64,000 nt of DNA, taken from contig NZ_CVTA01000065.1 in assembly GCF_001050035.1 (NCBI RefSeq), forward strand, positions 62,001 to 126,000. Direction: 5' to 3'. This document shows, piece after piece, positions 47,376 through 57,400 of this stretch. Source of the stretch: Mycolicibacterium komanii (lineage in GTDB: Bacteria > Actinomycetota > Actinomycetes > Mycobacteriales > Mycobacteriaceae). A program made the position numbers and the translations under genes. The notes beneath the pieces are model-generated. The model was not told the origin of the DNA. It was given only the letters and a program-made list of their open reading frames with translations, and did not search any database. Numbering within the stretch: position 1 is the first letter of the stretch; every line of letters begins with the position of its first letter.

Positions 47376-48701
47376 GTGAGTGAGATCAAGCGGGGCCGGG
47401 CCGCGCGCAACGCCAAACTGGCGAGCCTGCCCGTCGGGATGGCCGGTCGGGCCGCGTTGGGCTTCGGCAAGCGGCTGACCGGTAAGTCGAAAGACGAGGT
47501 CAACGCCGAGCTGATGGACAAGGCCGCCCAGCAGCTGTTCACCGTGCTCGGCGAACTCAAGGGCGGGGCGATGAAGGTCGGTCAGGCGCTGTCGGTGATG
47601 GAGGCCGCGATCCCCGAGCAGTACGGCAAGCCGTACCGCGAGGCGTTGACGAAGTTGCAGCGCGAGGCCCCGCCGCTGCCGGCGGCCAAGGTGCACCGCG
47701 TGCTCGACGCGCAGCTGGGCACGAAGTGGCTCCAGCGGTTCGCGTCGTTCGACGACGAGCCCGTGGCCTCGGCCAGCATCGGCCAGGTGCACAAGGCGGT
47801 GTGGTCGGACGGTCGCGAGGTGGCCGTCAAGATCCAGTACCCGGGCGCCGACGAAGCGCTGCGCGCCGACCTGAAGACGATGCAGCGCATGGTCGGGGTG
47901 CTCAAGCAGCTCGCCCCAGGGGCCGATGTCGACAGCGTGGTCGCCGAGCTGATCGAACGCACGGAGATGGAGCTCGATTACCGCCTCGAGGCCGACAATC
48001 AGCGCGCCTTCGCCAAGGCCTACGAGGGCCATCCGCATTTCGTGGTGCCGCGGATCGTGGCCAGCGCTCCCAAGGTCGTGATCCAGGAGTGGATCGAGGG
48101 GGTGCCGATGTCGGTGATCATCCGAGAGGGCACTCAGGAACAACGAGACCTGATGGGCACCAGGCTTTTCGAGCTGACCTACGACGCGCCCCGCCGCCTC
48201 GAGATGATGCACGGCGACACGCATCCCGGCAATTTCATGCTGCTGCCCGACGACAAGATGGGTGTCATCGACTTCGGCGCCGTTGCCCCGATGCCCGGGG
48301 GCATCCCGGTCGAAATCGGTCTGGCGACGCGGTATGCCCTTGAAGATGACTACGAGAACCTGCTCACCACGATGCAGAAGGTCGGCTTCGTGCAGAGGGG
48401 GGAGCAAGTCTCGAAGCGCGAAATGGACGACATGATGCGCCAATACGTCGAACCGCTCGAGGTCGAGGTGTTCCACTACAACCGCAAGTGGCTGCAGCGC
48501 ATCACCACCGCGAACATCCGTCCAGACCGCGCTGCGGGGCAGATCAGGGCCGCGCGACAGATGGACATCCCCGCCAAGCTCGCGATCCCGATGCGGGTGA
48601 TCGCCTCGAACGTGGCCATCGCATGCCAGCTCGACGCGCATGTGCCGGCCAGAGAGCTTGCGACGGAACTGATTCCGGGCTTCGCGGATGAGGCCGCTTA
48701 G
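47376..48701 (+). CDS. ABC1/AarF (UbiB-family) atypical kinase (Rv3197-like)
   Basis: A 441-residue UbiB-family protein. The family-specific KxGQ motif is MKVGQALS, the Ala-rich loop SIGQVHKAVW, the VAIK-type Lys VAVKIQYPG, the catalytic segment MMHGDTHPGNFMLL and the metal motif VIDFGAVAPMP. The family acts in isoprenoid-lipid (quinone) metabolism or envelope functions. The M. tuberculosis homologue next to whiB7 is linked to intrinsic macrolide tolerance in my memory. GTG 47376 begins the conserved VSEIKRGRAARNAKL. Confidence 0.92.
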   Translation: MSEIKRGRAARNAKLASLPVGMAGRAALGFGKRLTGKSKDEVNAELMDKAAQQLFTVLGELKGGAMKVGQALSVMEAAIPEQYGKPYREALTKLQREAPPLPAAKVHRVLDAQLGTKWLQRFASFDDEPVASASIGQVHKAVWSDGREVAVKIQYPGADEALRADLKTMQRMVGVLKQLAPGADVDSVVAELIERTEMELDYRLEADNQRAFAKAYEGHPHFVVPRIVASAPKVVIQEWIEGVPMSVIIREGTQEQRDLMGTRLFELTYDAPRRLEMMHGDTHPGNFMLLPDDKMGVIDFGAVAPMPGGIPVEIGLATRYALEDDYENLLTTMQKVGFVQRGEQVSKREMDDMMRQYVEPLEVEVFHYNRKWLQRITTANIRPDRAAGQIRAARQMDIPAKLAIPMRVIASNVAIACQLDAHVPARELATELIPGFADEAA

Positions 48702-48714
48702 CCAGGATTGAGCG

Positions 48715-48777
48715 CGCCGAGCGCACGCTTGGTAGCGGGTCCACTCGAGGTTTGCGTACACAACCGTACGCTCGGCG
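48715..48777. repeat. Inverted repeat between convergent ABC1-kinase and whiB7 genes
   Basis: CGCCGAGCGCACG (48715-48727) and CGTACGCTCGGCG (48765-48777) are complementary at 12 of 13 positions. The element fills the 94-nt convergent gap and shares the GAGCG(T/C)(G/A)CG core with the repeats at 6195 and 19454. Probably the transcript-end structure for both genes. Confidence 0.6.
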
Positions 48778-48795
48778 ACGTCGTCTTCCAGCCGT

Positions 48796-49077
48796 TCACG
48801 CGGCGGCGTGTGCGGCGACGGTGTTTTTGCGCGGGCGGCCCCGCGGACGCTTGCGGGCGATGATGGTGCCCCGTTCGAGGATCTCGCCGCCCCAAACACC
48901 CCACGGCTCTTGCCTCTCCAGCGCGGCGGCCAGGCACTCACGCCGGATCGGGCACTCGGCGCACAACGCCTTGGCGCGTTCGAGTTCGACGGGGTTCTCT
49001 GCGAACCACAGATCGGGATCGTTCCTGTGACACGGCACCGCCAGCTTCGTCTTCTGTCGGCATGTCCCGAGTGACAT
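48796..49077 (-). CDS. whiB7: Transcriptional regulator WhiB7
   Basis: A 93-residue WhiB-family [4Fe-4S] regulator that switches on intrinsic antibiotic resistance (erm, efflux, eis-type genes) when translation is inhibited. Cluster ligands C16, C39, C42, C48 (ALCAECPIRREC); the GVWGG turn; and the WhiB7-specific AT-hook RGRPRK at residues 79-84. ATG 49077 has AGAGGA at 6-nt spacing. It lies after a ~390-nt leader with its own promoter, a uORF and an attenuator. Neighbour uvrD2 is upstream on the same strand, as in M. tuberculosis. Confidence 0.97.
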   Translation of the reverse strand: MSLGTCRQKTKLAVPCHRNDPDLWFAENPVELERAKALCAECPIRRECLAAALERQEPWGVWGGEILERGTIIARKRPRGRPRKNTVAAHAAA

Positions 49078-49164
49078 GTCCAGTCCTCTGCTTCCTGGTC
49101 GTGGGTTTCGTATCTCTTCTCCTTGGGATCCGGGACCAGGTCTTGGGCGGCTTGGGAATTGGCT

Positions 49165-49215
49165 CCGAAAAGACCAAGGCCACGGATCCGACTGGGGGTC
49201 CGTGGCCTTTTCGGC
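49165..49215 (-). terminator. whiB7 leader attenuator (intrinsic terminator hairpin)
   Basis: A perfect 11-bp stem AAGGCCACGGA / TCCGTGGCCTT (49199-49209 with 49176-49186) and a 12-nt loop, followed on the minus strand by GGTCTTTTCGG, a modest U-tract. An outer pairing CCGAAAA/TTTTCGG can extend or compete. It sits after the uORF stop (49229) and about 90 nt before whiB7, the position of the known antibiotic-sensitive attenuator of whiB7 leaders. Confidence 0.8.
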
Positions 49216-49228
49216 GAAATCGTGGGCT

Positions 49229-49420
49229 CTAGCTGATAGAGCTCCGATCGACGGACGACACAGTCGCGGCGGCGGCGCGGCGCTTACGCTGCGGCGTGAT
49301 GGCAGCGGCGGCACCGGCGGCATGCGCGGCGGACGCAGGATGCGCCGCGGCGGCGGCGACATGGAGGGTCCGCGTCATGCCAGCAACGGCTACGCCGGTG
49401 AAGACGTGATTGCTATCCAT
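49229..49420 (-). CDS. whiB7 leader uORF, alanine-rich regulatory peptide
   Basis: A 63-codon frame starting MDSNHVFTGV with a very strong SD, AAAGGAGGG, 8 nt upstream. 20 of 63 residues are Ala, in runs AAAAA, AAAA and AAAA. It ends 14 nt before the attenuator hairpin. In the whiB7 family, slow or stalled translation of the leader ORF prevents terminator formation and lets transcription reach whiB7. The run of Ala codons would make it sensitive to charged tRNA-Ala supply as well as to ribosome-targeting drugs (inference). The peptide itself probably has no enzyme role. Confidence 0.82.
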   Translation of the reverse strand: MDSNHVFTGVAVAGMTRTLHVAAAAAHPASAAHAAGAAAAITPQRKRRAAAATVSSVDRSSIS

Positions 49421-49470
49421 GATGTCGGCCCTCCTTTCGCACAAAAAGACACCCGAGCGGTGTGATCTTG

Positions 49471-49509
49471 AGGTTAAGCGTAACAGCCGCAACTGACAAT
49501 TAATTTTTT
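49471..49509 (-). promoter_or_regulatory. whiB7 autoregulated promoter
   Basis: On the minus strand: an AT-rich block AAAAAATTAATT (plus 49498-49509), then -35 TTGTCA (plus 49494-49499), a 17-nt spacer, and -10 TAACCT (plus 49471-49476). An A/T-rich stretch directly upstream of -35 is the binding signature of WhiB7's AT-hook with sigma-A. Predicted transcription start is near 49464, which gives a leader of about 390 nt. Confidence 0.8.
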
Positions 49510-49532
49510 GACCAGCGGCTTTGGCGCGATTT

Positions 49533-51722
49533 TTACGACGATTGGCCGTGTTTCGTGCCGCCGCCCGGTCGGCCCCGACCTTTGACCAATGCGAGCACAT
49601 CGGCGCCGTACTGCTCGAGCTTGCGTGCCCCGATGCCCGGGATCGCGACCAGCGCGGCATCGTCGGTGGGCAGCGTCTCGGCGATCGCGATCAACGTGTT
49701 GTCGGTGAACACCACGTACGCCGGCACGCTCATCTCCTTCGAGGTGCGCAGCCGCCAGTCCTTGAGCTCGCCGAGCAGTTGCTCGTCGATGTCCGACGGG
49801 CAGGTTTCGCAGCGGCGCAACATGATTGCGGCCGGCGCGGACAACACGCTGTTGCACACCCGGCAGCGGGGCGTCGCGCCGCGCGGGCGGCGCGGCTTGT
49901 TCGGCGTGGCGACGGTGCTCGACGACTGCGGCGCGATGCCGTTGAGGAACCGCGACGGTTTCCGGCTCTGACGCCCTCCGGGTGCACGGGCCAGCGCCCA
50001 GCTGAGCGCCAAATGCACACGCGCCCTGGTGATTCCGACGTAGAGCAGGCGCCGTTCCTCTTCCACCGCCTCGCTGTCGGGACCGTGCGCGAGGGCATGC
50101 GAGATGGGCAGCGTGCCGTCGGCGAGCCCGACCAGGAACACCGCGTCCCACTCCAACCCCTTGGCCGCGTGCAGAGACGCGAGCGTGACGCCCTGCACCA
50201 CCGGAGGATGGCGGGCGTCGGCGCGCTGCCGCAGTTCGACGATCAGCGCGCGCAGATCCAGGTCGGGGCGCACCGCGACCTCTTCGTCGACGAGTTCGGC
50301 CAGCGACGCCAGCGCCTCCCACCGGTCCCTGGCCTTGGTGCCGGCCGGCGGTTCGGCGGTGAGCCCCAGCGGTTCCAGCACCGCGCGCACCACCTCGGGC
50401 AGTCCCCCGCAAGCGGGAGGTGCCCCCAGCCCGTCGAGGTCGCGTTCGGCGGCGCGCTGCAACGCCACCAACGCCTGGCGGATCTCCTGGCGGCTGAAGA
50501 AGCCCTCACCGCCGCGCACCTGGAACGGCACCCCGGCTTCGGTGAGCGCCTCTTCGTAGACCTCCGATTGGGCGTTGATGCGGTAGAGCACCGCGATCTC
50601 GGCCGGTTCGGTGCCGGATTCGAGCAAGCGCTTGATGTTCTTGGCCACCGCCTTGGCTTCGGCGACCTCGTCGGCGTATTCGGCGAATCTGGGCGCGGGG
50701 CCCGGATCGCGCTGCCCGACGAGGTGCAGCTTGCTGCCCGCCATCCGGCCGCGTGCGCCGGCGATGACCCGGTTGGCCAGCGACACCACCTGCGGGGTGG
50801 ACCGGTAATCGCGTTCCAGGCGGACCACCGCCGCGTCGGGGAAGCGCCGGGAGAAGTCGAGCAGGTAACGGGGCGTGGCGCCGGTGAACGAGTAGATGGT
50901 CTGGTTGGCGTCGCCGACGACGGTGAGGTCGTCGCGCTCGCCGAGCCAGGCGTCGAGCACCCGCTGCTGCAGTGGGGTCACGTCCTGGTATTCGTCGACG
51001 ACGAAACAGCGGTAGCGGTCGCGGAACTCCTGCCCCACCGCGGCGTCGTTCTCGATGGCCGCGGCGGTGTGCAGCAGCAGGTCGTCGAAGTCGAGCAGCG
51101 TGGTGCCGTCGCGGCGGGCCTTGAACGCCTCGTAGCCGGCGTAGACGGCGGCCACCTTCGCGGCGTCGAACGGGATGTCGCGGTTCACCTGTGCGACCGC
51201 GGCGGGATAGTCCTCGGGGCTGATCAGCGACGCCTTCGCCCACTCGATCTCGCCCGCCAGGTCGCGCACGTCGTCGGTGCTGGTCGACAGCCGGGCACGG
51301 TTGGCGGCCTGCGCCACCACGGCGAACTTGGTGTCGAGCAGCTCCCAGGTGGTGTTGCCGACGACGCGCGGCCAGAAGTACGCCAGCTGGCGGCGGGCGG
51401 CGGCGTGAAACGTCATCGCCTGCACCGATCCGGTGCCGACACCGCCGAACGCCGCGTCGAGCGCACGCAACCGGGCTCGCATCTCCCCGGCCGCGCGCTG
51501 GGTGAAGGTGACCGCGAGGACCTGGCCGGGAGCGACGTGGCCCGCCGCGACCAGGTGGGCGATGCGCCGGGTAATGGTGCGGGTCTTACCGGTGCCCGCC
51601 CCGGCCAGCACGCACACCGGCCCGCGCGGGGCGAGCACCGCTTCGCGCTGCTCGTCGTCGAGGTCGTCGACGGCGTTCGGAGAGCTGCCCACCGAAGCGA
51701 CCTCTACCGACATGCGGTCCAT
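49533..51722 (-). CDS. uvrD2: ATP-dependent DNA helicase UvrD2
   Basis: 729 residues: an SF1A helicase with Walker A GAGTGKT (residues 41-47), [22 protein letters not shown], the [11 protein letters not shown] motif III and [14 protein letters not shown] motif VI. After the motor come a tetracysteine zinc motif (CRVCNSV...LRRCETCP) and a C-terminal HRDC domain ([30 protein letters not shown]). ATG 51722 or ATG 51713 may start it; neither has a strong SD. The stop lies just before the whiB7 promoter. Essential in M. tuberculosis according to the literature. Confidence 0.95.
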   Translation of the reverse strand: MDRMSVEVASVGSSPNAVDDLDDEQREAVLAPRGPVCVLAGAGTGKTRTITRRIAHLVAAGHVAPGQVLAVTFTQRAAGEMRARLRALDAAFGGVGTGSVQAMTFHAAARRQLAYFWPRVVGNTTWELLDTKFAVVAQAANRARLSTSTDDVRDLAGEIEWAKASLISPEDYPAAVAQVNRDIPFDAAKVAAVYAGYEAFKARRDGTTLLDFDDLLLHTAAAIENDAAVGQEFRDRYRCFVVDEYQDVTPLQQRVLDAWLGERDDLTVVGDANQTIYSFTGATPRYLLDFSRRFPDAAVVRLERDYRSTPQVVSLANRVIAGARGRMAGSKLHLVGQRDPGPAPRFAEYADEVAEAKAVAKNIKRLLESGTEPAEIAVLYRINAQSEVYEEALTEAGVPFQVRGGEGFFSRQEIRQALVALQRAAERDLDGLGAPPACGGLPEVVRAVLEPLGLTAEPPAGTKARDRWEALASLAELVDEEVAVRPDLDLRALIVELRQRADARHPPVVQGVTLASLHAAKGLEWDAVFLVGLADGTLPISHALAHGPDSEAVEEERRLLYVGITRARVHLALSWALARAPGGRQSRKPSRFLNGIAPQSSSTVATPNKPRRPRGATPRCRVCNSVLSAPAAIMLRRCETCPSDIDEQLLGELKDWRLRTSKEMSVPAYVVFTDNTLIAIAETLPTDDAALVAIPGIGARKLEQYGADVLALVKGRGRPGGGTKHGQSS

Positions 51723-51796
51723 CTTGTCAGGGGCCGGTGACAAATGACCGATACGGCGTCGGGCATGTTCGGTCCATCGGCTACGTTGAACGCCTT

Positions 51797-52048
51797 ATGA
51801 GCGCAGCACAGACTCCCGTGATCATGTACACCACCACCTGGTGCGGCTACTGCGTGCGTCTGAAGAAGGCGTTGCAGGCCGAGGGCATTGCGTTCACCGA
51901 GGTCGACATCGAAAAGGATCCGGCGGCAGCGGAGTTCGTGGCCAACGCCAACGGCGGCAACCAGACCGTTCCGACGCTGAAGCTGCCCGACGGTTCGACG
52001 TTGACGAACCCGACCGCGCGCGAGGTCAAGGCCAAGCTGGCGAGCTAG
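51797..52048 (+). CDS. mrx1: Mycoredoxin-1 (glutaredoxin-like)
   Basis: An 83-residue thioredoxin-fold oxidoreductase. The redox motif WCGYC (residues ~15-19) and cis-Pro TVPTL are present, as is the mycoredoxin-type ending. It reduces protein-mycothiol mixed disulphides using mycothiol. ATG 51797; 74 nt from the divergent uvrD2. Its stop TAG overlaps the opposing nudC stop in the palindrome CTAG. Confidence 0.92.
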   Translation: MSAAQTPVIMYTTTWCGYCVRLKKALQAEGIAFTEVDIEKDPAAAEFVANANGGNQTVPTLKLPDGSTLTNPTAREVKAKLAS

Positions 52049-52974
52049 TCCAGCGCCGCCCAGGATTCGATGATCTCCCGCGCGATGGAGATCGAACCGG
52101 GAAGCAGCAGCCGCGACGGTGAGTCGCTGCTCCAGTCGCCGTGGTCGAGCGCCTCGCGGATCTCGGCACGGGTGAACCAGGCCGCCTCGGCGATCTCGCC
52201 GTCGTTGAACGAGAACTCCTGCTCGGGATCGCCGATGGCGTGGAAGCCGACCATCAGCGACCGCGGGAACGGCCAGGGCTGGCTGCCCAGGTAGGTGACG
52301 TCGGTGACGGTCAGCCCGATTTCCTCGGCGATCTCGCGCACGACGCAGCTCTCGAACGACTCACCGGCCTCGACGAAACCGGCCAGGATCGAGAACAGCC
52401 GCTCCGGCCAGACCGTCTGACGGGCCAGCACCGCGCGGTCGTGGCCGTCGTGCACGAGGCAGATCACCGCGGGGTCGATGCGGGGAAACTCCTCGTGACC
52501 GTTGAGCGGGTTGATCCGCGCCCAGCCACCCTTGACGGACTTGGTCGGCGCGCCGTCCACGGCGCTGAACCGCGCGTTGTCGTGCCAGTTGAGCAGCGCG
52601 GTCGCGGTCGCGACGAGTTGCGCGCTGACGTCGTCGAAGACCTGACCGGCCCGGCGCAGATCGAGCACTTCGGTTTCGGTGTGCGGATCCTCCGGGCCTT
52701 CGAGCGCGCCGCGAATCGCCCACACATGCCTGCCGTCGTTGAGCCGACCGAGGAAGACCGCGTTCTCCGGCGGGTGGTCGCCCAGCCTGGCGGTGCTGCC
52801 GAGCACGACGCGACCGTCGGAGATCAACACCTGGTTGCGGCGGTCGACGCGCAGGAGCAGCGCATCGGGCCATCCAGCCAGTGCGGCGTCGACGTCGGTG
52901 CGCAGCGCGTCGGCGCGATCGGCGCCGACACGCGACAGCAGTGGGATGTTGCGTAGGCGGAACGGTGCCATCAC
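52045..52974 (-). CDS. nudC: NADH pyrophosphatase NudC
   Basis: A 309-residue Nudix hydrolase that cleaves NADH (and, in this family, NAD-capped RNA or NAD adducts of drugs). Nudix box: GFVEAGESFESCVVREIAEE followed by IGL. The NADH-specific motif SQPWPFPRS is intact. The four zinc-ribbon cysteines of E. coli NudC are missing; the corresponding stretch reads NARFSAVDGAPTKS, as in other mycobacteria. GTG 52974 (or ATG 52971) overlaps the stop of the upstream channel gene, so they form an operon. Confidence 0.93.
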   Translation of the reverse strand: MMAPFRLRNIPLLSRVGADRADALRTDVDAALAGWPDALLLRVDRRNQVLISDGRVVLGSTARLGDHPPENAVFLGRLNDGRHVWAIRGALEGPEDPHTETEVLDLRRAGQVFDDVSAQLVATATALLNWHDNARFSAVDGAPTKSVKGGWARINPLNGHEEFPRIDPAVICLVHDGHDRAVLARQTVWPERLFSILAGFVEAGESFESCVVREIAEEIGLTVTDVTYLGSQPWPFPRSLMVGFHAIGDPEQEFSFNDGEIAEAAWFTRAEIREALDHGDWSSDSPSRLLLPGSISIAREIIESWAALD

Positions 52975-54047
52975 TCGGTGTCCGCGTTGCGGATGTAGAG
53001 CAGCCGGTCACCGGATTCGACCGTGTCCACCTCCGGCGAGTCGACCCGCAGCAGTTCGCCGCCGCGGACCACGCCGAGCACGATGTCGTGCAGGTGGCGC
53101 GGGGATCCGCCCACCTCTTTGGGCGTCACCTCGCGCTCGGCGATCGCGAAGCCGGCGTCGGGCGTCAACAGGTCTTCCATGATCTGCACAACGCTGGGCG
53201 TCTGGGTGGCTATGCCGAGCAGCCGGCCCGCGGTCTCCGACGACACGACGGTCGAGTCGGCGCCCGACTGCCGCAGCAGGTGCTGATTGTCCGATTCGCG
53301 GGCGGCGGCGATGATCTTGGCGTTCGGTGCGAGTTCGCGCGCGGTCAGGGTGACCAGCACGGCGCTGGCGTCGTCGTCGGTGGCGACGATGATCGACCTG
53401 GCGTGCTGGGCGCTGGCCAGTCGCAGGATGTCGGCCTTGGTCGCGTCGCCGTGGACGGTGACCAATCCGGCGCTGCGGGCGCGTTCGAGCACGCCCGCGT
53501 TCTCGTCGACGACGACGATGTCGGCGGGTGCGACCTCGTCGCCGACCATCGCGGCGACCGCCGTCCTGCCCTTGGTGCCGTATCCGATGACGACCGTGTG
53601 GTTGCGCACTCTGCTCCTCCATCGCTGGATCTTCAATGCCGCGCGCGACTGGCTGGTCAGCGTTTCCACCGTCGTGCCGATCAGCACGATCAGGAACGCG
53701 ACGCGCAGCGGGGTGATCACCAGGACGTTGATCAACCGGGCTTCGGGGGTGAACGGGGTGATGTCGCCGTAGCCGGTCGTCGACAGCGACACCGTCGCGT
53801 AGTACAGGCAGTCGAGGAACGACAGCTGGTTGTCCTGCACGTCGCGGTAGCCGTCGCGGTCCAGATAGACGATGAACACGGCGGCCATCAGCGCCAGCGT
53901 CGCGTAGACGACGCGACGGATGATCCGCTGGGTGGGGCTGACCCACGGTTCGGGGATCCGCAGGATGTCGACGAGCCGCGAGTCGGGCTGCGAGGTCAGG
54001 TCCTGCTCGATCGCGGCGAGTCGGCGCCGCAGCCTACCTTTCGCCAC
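52971..54047 (-). CDS. Potassium channel with TrkA-N/TrkA-C (RCK) domains
   Basis: 358 residues. Two transmembrane helices (about 43-62 and 105-127) flank a pore with selectivity filter TTGYGD. The cytoplasmic RCK domain follows: VVIGYGTKGRTAVAAM is the nucleotide loop, VVDENAGVL its second-strand acid, and a TrkA-C domain ends the protein. Homologue of Rv3200c. GTG 54047 start. A ligand (NAD(H) or ATP) probably gates potassium flux. Confidence 0.9.
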   Translation of the reverse strand: MAKGRLRRRLAAIEQDLTSQPDSRLVDILRIPEPWVSPTQRIIRRVVYATLALMAAVFIVYLDRDGYRDVQDNQLSFLDCLYYATVSLSTTGYGDITPFTPEARLINVLVITPLRVAFLIVLIGTTVETLTSQSRAALKIQRWRSRVRNHTVVIGYGTKGRTAVAAMVGDEVAPADIVVVDENAGVLERARSAGLVTVHGDATKADILRLASAQHARSIIVATDDDASAVLVTLTARELAPNAKIIAAARESDNQHLLRQSGADSTVVSSETAGRLLGIATQTPSVVQIMEDLLTPDAGFAIAEREVTPKEVGGSPRHLHDIVLGVVRGGELLRVDSPEVDTVESGDRLLYIRNADTE

Positions 54048-54095
54048 GAAGACCCGTTACCGGTCTCGCAGGGTTGTGCACGCCACAATGTAATC

Positions 54096-54491
54096 ATGAC
54101 CTCTCCCCCGCCCGGACTGCAGCAAGTCGCCAACCCGTCGCGCGCCTACCGGATGGCGGCCGGCCTGCTGGGCATCGGGACGCTGCATTTCGTCGCGCCG
54201 AAGCCGTTCGACGGCATCATTCCGGCCGAGCTGCCCGGCAGCCCGCGCTTCTACACGTACGCCTCGGGTGTCGCCGAAATCGGTGTGGCCGGTCTACTGC
54301 TGTCTCCGAAGACGCGGCGTTTCGGCGCGTTGGCCGCGGTCGCGCTGTTCCTCGCGGTGTATCCGGCCAACATGAACATGGTGCGGCTGTGGAAGAACAA
54401 GCCGCTGCCGATGCGGTTGATCGCGATCGCCCGCCTGCCGCTGCAGATTCCGATGATCGTGGAGGCCGTGAAGGTCTACCGCAGCTCTTAG
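54096..54491 (+). CDS. DoxX-like small membrane protein
   Basis: 131 residues with about four hydrophobic helices. The pattern AAGLLGIGTLHFVAPKPFDGIIP and FYTYASGVAEIGVAGLLL, then AVYPANMNM, is the DoxX/DUF4267-like pattern seen in many actinobacteria. ATG 54096. Its stop overlaps the convergent adnB stop in TTAG. Function unknown; relatives take part in membrane redox. Confidence 0.8.
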   Translation: MTSPPPGLQQVANPSRAYRMAAGLLGIGTLHFVAPKPFDGIIPAELPGSPRFYTYASGVAEIGVAGLLLSPKTRRFGALAAVALFLAVYPANMNMVRLWKNKPLPMRLIAIARLPLQIPMIVEAVKVYRSS

Positions 54492-57400
54492 GCCGCCTCC
54501 GCCGTCTCCACCACCCCGGCCAGCTCGTCGAGGCCCGGCAGTTTCTCGGGGGTGACGGTGACGCCGCTGCGCACGTAGTGGAACGCCGCCCGCACAGACT
54601 CGATTGGGGCCCCGTGCAGCGCGGCCCACGCCTGCCGGTACACGCCGAGCTGAATCACGTTGTGCTGTAAAGCTTCCGGTGTGCTCGGCGGTTCGCCGGT
54701 CTTCCAGTCGACCACCGTGGCGCCGCCGTCGTCGTCGGCGAAGACGGCGTCGATGCGTCCCCGCACCACGCGGTCGCCGATGACCATGTCGAACGGCACC
54801 TCGACGTCGATCGGGGTGCGGGCGGCCCACGGCGACACCGCGAACGCCGCCTGCAACTCGGCCAGCTCCTCCGCCACGGCTGTCTCGTGGTCCACCGCGC
54901 CCGGCAGATCGTCGAGGTCGAACAGCCGCTCGGCGTGGTAGAAGCGCTGCACCCAGTCGTGAAACGCGGTGCCCAGCAACGCATGCGGGTCGGGACGCGT
55001 CGGCAACCTGCGGCGAAGCCGCTGTGACACCGCCTCGGGGTCCTTGCCGAGTTCTACCAGCGTGCTGACCGAGAGCTGCGGCGGTAGTGCGGCGGCCGAC
55101 GGTTCGACGACCCGGTTGCGCTCCTTGATGAGCGCGTCGACGTCGTCCGCCCACCCTTCTTCGGAGTCGACGAGTTCTTCGTCGCGCATGCCCGTCATCG
55201 CCTCGGCGACCATCCTCGCCCCGCGCGTCACGTCGTTGCGGTGCGAACCCGCCGGGTCTACGGGCCAGACGGCTTCGATCGTCTTGTCGCGCAGGGGGTT
55301 CGGCTCGCCCTCGGGGGGTGCGGGCGTCCAGTGTTCAACGACGCCGCAGGGTCGCCCCTCGTCGACGGACTGGTCGATGATGTCCTTCAGCTCGCACAGG
55401 AACTCCGACGGGCCGCGGGCCTTGCTCTCGGACGTTCCCCAGTGGTGGCCCGACAGCAGCAGAGTGTCCTCGGAGCGGGTGAGCGCCACGTAGAGCAGGC
55501 GGCGTTCCTCGTCGATGCGGCGCTGTTCGAGGTTCTTCTTGTGCTCGGCGATCACATCGGACAGCCGCTTGCGGTCGTTGACGTCGGTGGTGTCGAGCAC
55601 CGGGACCCCGTGCTCGGACAGCGTCGCCCGGTCGCCGCGCAGCAGCGGCGGAAGGTCCCCCGCGTCGGTGAGCCAGGTGCGGGCGGTACCGGTGGAGGGA
55701 AACACCCGGCCGCTCAGGTGCGGAACGGCGACCACCTGCCATTCGAGTCCCTTGGCCGCGTGGATCGTCAGGATCTGCACCCGGTCGGTGGCGACGGAGG
55801 TTTCGGCGGGAGCCAACCCGTTCTCCACCACCTCGGCGGCGTCGAGGTACGCCAACAGGGCCGTCACATCGGCGCCCGGACGATTCGCGAAATCGGCGAC
55901 CACATCGGCGAACGCGTCGAGATGTTCGGTGCCCGACCACCCCGCCGCGACCGGGCGGCGCGCACGCACCTCGGTGTCGACGCCGAGCACGCGGCGCACC
56001 TCGGCCACGAGTTCGGGCAGCGGGTGCGACAGGTGCGCACGCAACGCGGTGAGCTCGCGACCGAGCGCGATGATTCGCGCATAACCTGCCGGCGAATACT
56101 GTTCGGGCACACCGGGATCGGTCACGGCTTCGGCCAGGCACGCGGAGTCGGCGTCGGGGGCGGCCTGCGCCGCAATGCGGTCGGCTACCCCGGCGGATTC
56201 GGCCTGTCCGGAGTCGTCGAGTCGTATTGCGCGCCGCCACAGCGCGGTGATATCGCGACCACCCAGTCGCCAGCGCGGCCCGGTGAGCACCCGCATGGCC
56301 GCGCTGCCCGCCGTCGGGTCGGCGGTCATTCGCAGCATCGCGACCACGTCGGCGACCTCCGCCACACCCAGAAGGCCCGCCAGTCCGACGACCTCGACCG
56401 GCACACCGCGGGCGGTGAGCGCGTCGGCCATCGGTGCAGCGTCGGCATTGCGCCGCACCAGCACGGCCGCCGTCGGCGCCGGCACTCCCTGATCGCGGGC
56501 GCGATCGTAGACGCCGGCGATATGGTCGGCGACCCAGTCCCGTTCGGCTGCAACATTGTTCAGCAAGGCGCACCGGATCGTCCCCGGCTGGGCGTCGGGT
56601 CGGGGCAGCAGTGAGCGCACCGCGACGGAGCGACGCCGCGCCTGCGCCGACACGGCGTTGGCCAGATGCAGGGCACGGGGCGGGTTGCGCCAGCTCGTCC
56701 GCAGCTCCAGGGTGGGCGCGGGCGTACCGTCCGACCGTGGGAAGTCGGTGGTGAAGCGCGGCAGGTTGGTGGCCGATGCGCCGCGCCATCCGTAGATCGA
56801 CTGGATGGGGTCGCCGACCGCGGTCAGGGCGAGGTCGTCGTCCACCCCGCCGCCGAACAACGACGACAACGCGACCCGCTGCGCATGCCCGGTGTCCTGA
56901 TACTCGTCGAGCAGCACCACCCGGTACCGTCGGCGCAGTTCCTCGCCGACCTGCGGGAAGTTCTCGGCCAGCCGGGCGGCCGACGCCATCTGCATGCCGA
57001 AGTCCATCACCTTCTCGGCGCGCAGGCGCTGGCGCAACGCGTCGATCAGCGGGACCAGCTCGGTGCGTTCGGTCTGGGTGGCCAGCAGCCGCAGCAGCCA
57101 TTGGCTGGGTCCGCGGTCGCGCTGGTACGGACCGGCGGGCAGCGTGTGCACCAGCCGCTCGAGCTCGACGTGGGTGTCGCGCAGCTGATCGGTGTCGACG
57201 AGATGCTCGGCGAGCTGGCCCGCCAGGCGCAGCACCATCGACGTCACCGCCGCGGGCGTCTTCTCCGTGTCGAGTTCTGGGTGCTCGCACACGACGCGAA
57301 ACGCCAACTGCCACCGTTCGGTTTCGCTCAGCAGCCGGGTCTCGGGCTCCACGGGCAGCAGCAGGCCGTGCTCGCGCAGCAGGTTGCCGGCGAATGCGTG

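Noticed and set aside
49521..51740. A 739-codon open frame on the plus strand opposite uvrD2
   Set aside because: Antisense shadow of a well-conserved helicase; composition is Arg/Gly/His-rich and no SD or motif is present.
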